NCBI GenBank assembly: GCA_037693485.1
Contig: CM075350.1
Coordinates: forward strand, 128,834,001-128,898,000
DNA from: Kitagawia praeruptora
Lineage: Eukaryota; Streptophyta; Magnoliopsida; Apiales; Apiaceae
DNA length: 64,000 nt
Reading direction: 5' to 3'
The notes under the pieces: model-generated
Told to the model about the DNA's origin: nothing
Seen by the model: the letters and a program-made list of their open reading frames with translations, nothing else
Database searches by the model: none
Shown: one piece after another, positions 55,868 through 64,000 of the stretch
Layout: every line of letters begins with the position of its first letter
Numbering within the stretch: position 1 is the stretch's first letter
Program-made: the position numbers and the translations under genes

Positions 55868-56174
55868 TGATGGAATGCATAATATGTTCCATATGTCTCA
55901 ACAATTTGTCATTTGCCAACTTGCTAGCCATCTAGTTATTCCCTGCAGGACCACTTCTAAATAAATGTCTTGCCTACCCTTTAGTTATTTAACTCTTTCT
56001 GTTATTGTAAGGCTATTGTTGTCCTTTCATTCTAGTTTGTTATTTGTCCTCATGTGTCATGTTTGTCACCTATATAAATGAGGATAATGTACTGATTCTA
56101 TTATGAATGAAAGAAACAAGGTTAGACGTCTCTGTAGTTGATTCTCAAATTTGCATATTTGCTCCATTTGTCCA
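55868..56174 (+). mobile_element. 5' LTR of copia element A (copy 2)
   Basis: Same as 7646-7952. The primer site TGGTATCAGAGCC follows at 56177. Confidence 0.65.
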
Positions 56175-56313
56175 TATGGTATCAGAGCCTATCACATGCT
56201 TATCTGTTTTTTTTAGAATCAACATAGTGTTTTGTCAACTATCTCATTCATCCTTTCCACATCTATTTTTTACTTTTCAGATCTGAGAAAGTTAGAGCCT
56301 TTCGTTTACAAAA

Positions 56314-57225
56314 ATGGCGAATGGTACAAGATTTACATTTGCGGATATGCAAAATCCGTTATTTATACATCCTTCAGATGGACCTTTATCTGTAAGCGTC
56401 TCCAAACTTCAAGGAGCTTCAGACTACAGAATGTGGAAACGTTCATTTGAGATTCAGCTTTTTGCTAAACGAAAACTCGGGTTCTTGACTGGTTCTGTTC
56501 TTAGAGATGCCAATGATGCTGTTCAAGCTGCTCAATGGGACACTTGCAATGATCTTGTTATTTCCTGGATACACAGCAATGTCTCTGACAGCATCAAGAA
56601 ATCTATTATGTTTATAAACTCTGCATCTGAGGTATGGTCTCGTCTTGAGAAACATTTTTTGTTGAGTAATGGCTCTAGGAAATATAAACTTAATAGAGAT
56701 CTGTTTGCTCTTAAACAAAATAACATGAAGTTGAATGAATATTATACTACATTAAGTAGCCTCTGGGAGGAGATTGAGTCGATGAACACACTACCAGTAA
56801 TCACTACTATAGCTGCAGATGTAACTGCTTTTATCTCTGCAATTGATAAGAATAAGGCTGAGTCTCGTCTGTTTCAATTTCTGAATGGTCTTGATGATGT
56901 ATATGCTGCTCTGCGTTCTCAACTCTTGATGCAAAACCCACTACCTAATGTTGAAGTTGCCTTTTCTACTCTGCAACAAGAAGAATCTCAAAAAGATTTG
57001 TTTACTTTAGCCACTACAGACGCTGCTGCGATGTTTGGCAAATCTCAGACTGAATACAAAGGGCCTGCTTGTCATGCCTGTGGTCAGAAAAATCACAGTG
57101 GCAAAAAGGCGATCTATTCTCCACTTGATGCCAATCTGAAATTAAAACACGATGAAGGAGCTCTCTTGCAAAAGGAAAATGCTAGACTTACAGAAACTTT
57201 CACAAAAAGTTTTACAGAATGGTAG
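56314..57225 (+). pseudogene. Element A gag joined to RT tail (copy 2)
   Basis: Identical 303-codon frame to 8092-9003, including the internal deletion and the MITE-encoded end. Confidence 0.8.
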
Positions 57226-57364
57226 GTGTCTTAATTTAATTGGCTATAATTTAATGGGCCCCCTGCATTCACATCAATATCAACCAATAAAGATCAATAT
57301 TAGTGGAATCCAACTCATTCTGTGCAAAAATTCTGTAGCCAATTCTGTGCATGTAGCATTACTC
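57174..57364. mobile_element. MITE with 9-bp target duplication in element A (copy 2)
   Basis: Same as 8952-9142, flanked by CTTGCAAAA. Confidence 0.75.
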
Positions 57365-57373
57365 CTTGCAAAA

Positions 57374-57526
57374 TCCACAACATTATCATGCTCTTGTCGG
57401 TAGTCTTTTGTATGTGAATATTACGAGACCAGATATTGCCTTTTCTATTGGCCTTGTTAGCCGTTTTATGCAAGAACCTAGGAAACCACATTTAAAGGCA
57501 GCAAGACAAATTTTAAAATATTTGAG
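57374..57526 (+). pseudogene. Element A RT/RNase H junction fragment (copy 2)
   Basis: Same as 9152-9304. Confidence 0.85.
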
Positions 57527-60500
57527 ATTCCTGCTAGTGGTAGTTCGGTTGCATCTGTTGGGGTCATTGATTGGACCACTTATAGTTTTCCACAACCCGT
57601 TGAATTGACTGGCTTGCCAGAGAAATTCAATGGGGGCGTTGGCTTTTCTCGTTGGCAGAAAAGGATGAAGTTGTGGTTGACTGTAAAGGGTCTATGGCCT
57701 GTTGTGGAATATGAGAAGCCGGTTGTGGATCAAGAGAAGGCTGAATCAGTTAAGAGTTATGCGAAGTGGGCTGAAAAGGATGGGGTTGCTAGGGCAGCAA
57801 TTCTGGCTGCTCTAACCAACACATTGTTTGATGTGTACTCCTCTGATGCCTACACCGCAAAACTCTTATGGGATAAGCTGGACCAAACACATAATACTGA
57901 CTCACAAGGTCTGGAAAAGTATTCTGTGGCTAGGTTCCTTGATTTCAAGCTGGTGGACAATAAGTCCATGACTGAGCAAGTGCATGAATTCGAGATGATA
58001 GTGCATGCTTTGAAGGAGTCTGGAATGGACCTCCCCGAAAAGTTTAAGGTGATGAGTGTGATTGAAAAGCTTCCAAAGTCTTGGGAAGAGTTCTCTCTCT
58101 CCCTGAAAAGACAGAAAGGAGAGATCACATGGACCAACCTTATGCTGGACATCTCGGTGCAAGAACAACACAAGTCCAAACAGGGACATGTGATGCCAAC
58201 TGAGCATGGAAGCTCGAAGGTAAATGTAGCTACTGTAGGACAGAAAAGGAAGGCTGTCTCTAAGAAGGGTAATAGTAATAAACCTAAGAGTGACAAGGAT
58301 AAGGCCAAGAAACCAAAGGCAAACAAACCATGTTGGTCTTGTGGGCAGGTTGGGCACTGGAGTAAGGACTGCCCTACGAAGAAAGCAAAGAAAGCCGAGG
58401 GTGTAGCTCAAGCGAATGCTGTGCTTGGAACCTCAAGTGGGCCTGTAGCGAACATGGTTGTTGGTGAGGCTTTGGCTTCTGAAACCAACGTAGACCGGTA
58501 TGTTACCTACAACCCTGTACTATTTTCCACTTATCTGTCAAATGAATGGTTGATTGATACTGGAGCTAATGTGCATATTTGTGCTGACATTAGTTTATTT
58601 GTATCTTATCAACAGAGTCATAGCTTGACAGTGACGATGGGGAACGCAAGTGCTGCTCAAGTACATGGAGTAGGAAACGTGGACCTGAAGTTTTCTTCGG
58701 GACGTATTCTATCCCTGACAAGAGTGCATCATGTTCCCGACATGCGTAGAAATATAATAAGTGGTAGTTGCTTAGTAGCTAATGGCTTTGAAGTTTCTCT
58801 CAAATGTAATAAAGTAGTTCTTATTCATACTGGTACATTTTTTGGCAAGGGTTACTTGTCGAATGGTTTATTTGTGATTAATGCTGAACCCGCTTTGGGT
58901 GGTTTGATTAATAATATTACTCCTTCTGTTAATTGTATTGAATCTTCTGATTTATGGCATGCTAGACTTGGTCACTTAAATTTTGGTGCTCTTAAAAATA
59001 TGATGAACTTAGAGTTGATTCCAAAACACACTATAGAAAAGAATTCTAAATGTCAAGTATGTGTGTCTGCTAAACAAATAAGGAAACCTTTTCATAATAT
59101 TGTTAGGGATTCAGACTTGTTAGATTTAGTACACACTGATATTTGTGAATTTGGTGGTGTGTTGACTAAGGACCATTTTAGATACTTCATTACCTTTATA
59201 GATGATAGTAGTAGATACTGTTATGTTTATTTACTTAGACATAAGGATGAAGCACTTAGTAAATTCATTATTTATAAAACTGAAGTAGAAAAACAAACTA
59301 GTAAGGTACTTAAACGGTTGAGATCTGATAGAGGTGGTGAGTATACGAGTAACGCTTTTAATGAATTTTGTGCAAACAATGGTATAGTTCATGAAGTTAC
59401 CCCACCATACACACCTGAGTCTAATGGGGTTGCTGAGCGAAAGAACAGAACATTTAAAGATATGATTAATAGTATGCTTATTAACTCTGGGCTGCCTAAA
59501 TACATGTGGGGAGAAGCTCTGAATACGGCTTGCCATATTCTGAATAGAGTCCCTCTGAAACACATGGATAAGACACCCTATGAGTTATGGAAGAGCAAGA
59601 AGACTAGTCTTAAGTATCTTCGTGTGTGGGGGTGCCTTGCTAAGGTACTTGTCCCTGAACACAAGAGAAAGAAACTAGGTCCGAAGACTGTTGATTGTAT
59701 CTTTCTAGGCTATCTTGAGACCACTACAGCTATGAGATTTTTAGTGTTAAAATCTGACATAGATGGTATAGTGGCAAACACGATAGTTGAGTTTCGTGAT
59801 GCTACATTCTTTGAGGATGTCTACCCTATGAAGACTGGTATGCCTCTAGATACTTCTAATGAAGATCGTACTCACACATCAAGTTCTATTCCTGATCATG
59901 TGGAAAAGATGACAAATGTGGGGGCGGAACCTAGTAGTAGCTCTACTGCTAAGGAGGTAGAGGAACCACGAAGGAGTAAGCGTGCAAAGGTAGTCAAGGA
60001 TTTTGGAAGTGATTTTATCACTTACAATGTCGAGGATGAACCTTTAACTTTCCGACAAGCTATGGATTCTTCAGAGTCTAGGCACTGGAAGGGCGCTGTA
60101 AAGAGTGAAATTGACTCTATTGTTTCTAACGGAACATGGGAGTTAGTTGATCTCCCTCCTGGGTGTTCTACTATCGGGTGCAGATGGATCTTTAAGAGAA
60201 AGTTGAACCCTGACGGCTCAATAGATAAGTACAAAGCTAGACTGGTAGCTAAGGGTTTTAAGCAAAAAGAGGGCATTGATTACTTTGACACATACTCTCC
60301 AGTAGCTAGAATGACAACAATTCGAATGCTAGTAGCATTGGCTTCCGTACATGGTCTTATCATCCATCAAATGGATGTAAAGACAGCTTTTCTTCATGGT
60401 GAACTTGAAGAAGAGATTTATATGGATCAGCCTGAAGGATTTGTTGCATCTGGTAACGAAAGGAAAGTATGTAAGTTGATCAAATCCATCTATGGCTTGA

Positions 60501-61618
60501 AACAAGCTCCTAGGGATTGGCATAAAAAGTTTGATGAAACTATAGTGCCGTTCAGTTATGATATTAATGATAGTGATAAGTGTGTCTACACCAAAGTTAA
60601 AGGTAGTGAGTGTGTCATCTTGTGCCTATATGTAGATGACATATTACTGTTTGGAACCAATATTGAGATTATTAACGAGACAAAAGCTTTCTTGAAAAGG
60701 CACTTTTAAATGAAGGATATGGGTGAGGCTAGTGTGATTCTTGGTCTAAAACTGACACAGTCAGCTGAGGGAATAACTTTATCGCAGTCTCATTATATAG
60801 AGAAATCTATACTTGAGAAATATGGTTATTCACAGTGTAGAATCGCTAGTACACCCTATGATCCTAAAGTTGCCCTTGTTAAGAATGCTTCAGGAGTACC
60901 TGTGTCTCAGTTAAGGTATTCTCAGATTATAGGGAGTTTGCAGTATCTTGCTAACTGTACTAGACCAGATATTTCATACTCTGTGTCTAAGTTGGCTAGA
61001 TATACAAGCTGTCCAAACAGAACTCATTGGGATGCTCTTGATAGAGTACTTAGATATCTGAAAGGCACAATGTACCTAAGTTTACACTATAGGAGATTTC
61101 CTGGTGTACTTGAGGGGTACAGTGATGCAAGTTGGATAGCTAAGAAGTCTGGTTCCAATGGAGTGACTGGATACGTGTTCACCTTAGCAGGGGGAGCAAT
61201 ATCCTGGAAGTCGACCAAACAGACTATAGTAACTCGGTCTACTTTTGAGGCTGAGTTGTGTGCACTTGATGCCACGGGGACGGAGGCTGAATGGTTACAT
61301 GGACTTATGTCCACGATACCTGTAGTAAGCAGACCGCTTCCTGCGCTTGCTATTCATTGTGATAGTAAAACATCTATCGACAAGATTAGCAGTAAAAAGT
61401 ATAATGCTAAAACCAAGAGGCACATCCAAGTTAGACTAAAGTCTATTAGGGGTTTAGTGTCTGATAGGATTATTGCTGTAGAGTTCATAGGAACTCAGAA
61501 TAATATAACTGATCCTTTAACTAAAGGACTGGAACCTGCAGTGGTCCTTAAGTCAAGGTTGGGGATGGGGTTGTCAACCCATCATAGTTCATCATCAGTG
61601 GGAACCCAATACACATGA
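57527..61618 (+). pseudogene. Copia element B gag-pol with premature stop (copy 2)
   Basis: The domains are the same as at 9305-13396. A single G-to-T change at 60707 turns GAA into TAA after FLKRHF, downstream of the YVDD box (LYVDDILLFG). Gag, protease, integrase and the RT catalytic part stay in the first 1,034-residue frame, while the RT connection and RNase H (GYSDASWI) fall in a separate 302-codon frame (60710-61618). RNase H function would be lost, so this copy is dead while copy 1 is open. Confidence 0.9.
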
Positions 61619-62142
61619 GAGGAGATCCCTTGAAGTGTATTCAATGTGGTAATAACAAGCTGTAAGGATGAACTGGTAGTACCTTTGCTACATAGATGAT
61701 ACTGTTGTATCTGAGTCTATCCCCTGTAAACCTAGAAGGTACTGATACTGCTAGATAGCAAGAGTTATTATAACTCTGAATGGGGTCAAGTCATTTGACG
61801 AGATGGTAGCAGTACATCTCTGGAGATGCCCAGCTAAGCGAATGTAATTGTGTGGTCGCAATTAGAGTAAAGGGTTATTCCTTGAAACATTCGACGAACA
61901 GGATCGAGACAAGACCATTAATGTCTCAAAGCCGTAGATTGGCACCATAGCCTTTGACTTGTCGTCGTCTATGGAACATGGTTACACCAAACGGATTAAG
62001 ATTCAAGGTGAAACATTCCATCTGAATCCGGTAATCATTGAAGTAGGGGACTTAGGAGGTTCAAACCCGGAAGGGTACCGACTCTGAAAAAACAAGTCAT
62101 GATGAGAAACCTGAAACATTTCTATATGGATTTGTGGGGGAT
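61619..62142 (+). other. Element B 3' untranslated region and polypurine tract (copy 2)
   Basis: Counterpart of 13397-13920. Confidence 0.7.
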
Positions 62143-63587
62143 TGTTAGAAAATGGAGTTTTAGAGCATAAGTATTTTATGTTCTTGAGTTTAATTCCGGA
62201 TTTTAACGATTGGAAATTGTTCCTTGTTATGAGGACTTAAATTTTCATATATGGGTCTAAGTAATTTTCTTAGTGAAACCCATAGAGAAATGGAGTTGAA
62301 GTTAGTAGCTTGAATAAGCTTGAAATGAGAATGTGTATTTGTCCCACATTGAAATGAATAAAGGGGGTTGTTGGCTTTATATAGAATCACACACATGGGT
62401 AGTGTACAACTACTAAGGTGTATGATGGTGCATGGTGTTACTGTGTGCTCCACGCGCACACACACACACACACGCGCGCGCCGCCGCCGCCCGCCTCGCC
62501 ACGCCACGTCACGACACGACACGACTCGACTCGACTCGGGTCGGCTCGGTCGAAGGGCGATTTGGGCGAATGTCTCGGCATCTCGCGTACGCGAGGCGAC
62601 CTGGGCGAGGGATTTTATTTCAGTGTTTAAATATATTTTAATTAGAATAAATATATATATATATATATTGGGATCAGTACTTGGAATAAATCAGTAACTG
62701 GTCAGACATCTAATACTGATGGGCCAAGTCCTGATGAAATCCTGAAGGTACTACCAGATCCTGATGCTGGATCAAATACTGATGGACCTCAAGTCCTGAC
62801 GGTATCAGATCCTGATGAATGATCAAATACTGATGGACATCAGATCCTGACGGACGAAAAATCCTGATGGATCAGATCCTGATGTTGGGTCAGAATTTGA
62901 TGATATATATATTGTGTATATTCGTATAATTAAAATAAAAACTGATATGTGTGGATAAATATAACGTAACAGTTACGATTTATTAAATCAACCGTTTTGA
63001 TTTTATTAAATCAGCCGTTTCATTTTATTAAATGTAAATCGGCAGTTACAATATTAATTGGGTGGCATCAGTTACGTTTGGTCTCTCCTATAAATAGAGA
63101 CCTAAGCTACTGATTGTGATATACTGTACACACTGAATATACAGACCACACCCTACATTCTCTTGTCTTCTCTACACTCTCTGTTCTCCTCCTGTTATAG
63201 TATATTTTACTTAGGGTTTTCTGGCGACTGAGGTGCTAGTCGAAGTTGAGTATTCTGATTGCTGTGATCACTATACTCGGAGCTGTTTTATCTTGGGAGA
63301 GGTGTTGCAAGCATCCCAACACAGTTGTAAGTGGGGGCAATTATCTCTTCAAGAGCAGTCAGGCTTTCTAGCAAATCCTGACGACTCAGCTGTTTGTTTT
63401 ATTTGTTTACATACTGATATAGCTATGACTACTGGTATGTTTTCTGCCTTCTCTTTGTTCTATCAGTTACTGACATGCATGTGTTTTACCTTCGTGTTTT
63501 GTTTCGCTAATTGTATGCTTGGCCTGGACTTGTTAAATACGATATATAACTGCCTCTATGTTGCTGTTTTAGTCATAATTCCCAACA
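62143..63587 (+). mobile_element. 3' LTR of copia element B (copy 2)
   Basis: Same as 13921-15365 with the simple-sequence tract (62451-62552), the TCCTGATG array (62662-62902) and the TATA box (about 63087-63105). One substitution, G at 62623. Confidence 0.8.
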
Positions 63588-63610
63588 AATCAAGCCAATT
63601 AAAATTCTAC

Positions 63611-63993
63611 CTCCACACTACGGATAAACTGATTTGCTTTATCAACTTCATCCCTCGTAGAGACTGGATATAGATATGGCAGTGCTGTACTGCAGAAATT
63701 TGTAAAAAGCTTCGGGTGATCTTTAAACAGCCTATCAGTCCTCGATTCAATTTCTCGAACTGTCATTCTGCAAATTGCATATGAAACAATATAAGGACCT
63801 GAATACCTGATGTTTTCAAGTATCAAAACCAGTGAAATAAGCTTATTACCTATGCTCCTTGCAATCTTGGATCAATTTCTTGAAATTTGTAGTCTTCCTA
63901 CTGCATTTCTTAAATTCAAGCTCTACAGATTTGACAAACTCTTCGTAAAGTTGTGTAGGTTTTTTTGGCGCCACATATTCATATTGTAAAGTA
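63611..63993 (-). pseudogene. PAH-repeat gene fragment, exons 2 and 3 (copy 2)
   Basis: Exons at 63850-63993 and 63611-63767 match 15628-15771 and 15389-15545. The window ends here, so whether more of the PAH cluster is repeated to the right is unknown. Confidence 0.85.
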
Positions 63994-64000
63994 CTGCAAC

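Larger units (their letters stand above)
48223..64000. repeat. Large direct repeat, copy 2
   Basis: This is the second copy of 1-15778. Its left edge cannot be fixed because the sequence left of base 1 is not in the window, and its right edge is cut at 64000. Differences from copy 1 include A at 48360, A at 48463, T at 51047 (Trp to Leu in gag), T at 60707 (stop in pol) and G at 62623. Confidence 0.95.

Overview
The window is nuclear DNA from a flowering plant. The evidence is spliced genes with GT-AG introns, a plant-type cytosolic Hsp70, REM-type B3 domains, Ty1/copia elements primed by initiator tRNA-Met, and Stowaway, Mutator-like, hAT and Helitron elements in an AT-rich background. The long copia element with a large extra ORF resembles Sirevirus-type elements of eudicots, perhaps an asterid. 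The species cannot be named from the sequence alone.

Layout. 1-15778 is one copy of a repeat-rich block that reappears in direct orientation at 48223-64000. By eye I found only about five substitutions and two simple-repeat length changes between the copies. The block is cut by both window edges, so its true length is at least 15.8 kb and the period is 48,222 bp. Each copy holds a Stowaway MITE, a tandem B-box-like repeat, a Helitron 3' end, a Mutator-like composite carrying a rearranged gag-only LTR element, a hyper-palindromic GC array, remains of two copia elements, a chimeric copia (element A joined to element B) and a PAH gene fragment truncated by the element B LTR.

15.4-47.2 kb holds the host genes, nearly all on the minus strand. 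They form a cluster of small genes with two paired amphipathic helix (PAH, Sin3-type) repeats followed by a C-terminal membrane segment: two complete copies (213 and 204 residues), one lacking a clear first exon, and several fragments. Between them lie a B3 (REM-like) gene broken by a Stowaway insertion, an RPA70-C-like OB-fold gene split by a 12.9-kb Sirevirus-like retrotransposon (24896-37757, 1288-bp LTRs, ATATG target duplication), and an intact plus-strand Hsp70 gene with one intron that lacks the C-terminal EEVD.

How it fits together. PAH repeats are protein-binding modules of the Sin3 corepressor. Here the module stands alone and is attached to a predicted tail anchor, which is the most unusual biological feature of the window. 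The rest records cluster growth and decay: tandem duplication, exon loss, nested transposon insertion and a very recent large duplication (or an assembly duplication, which the sequence cannot exclude).
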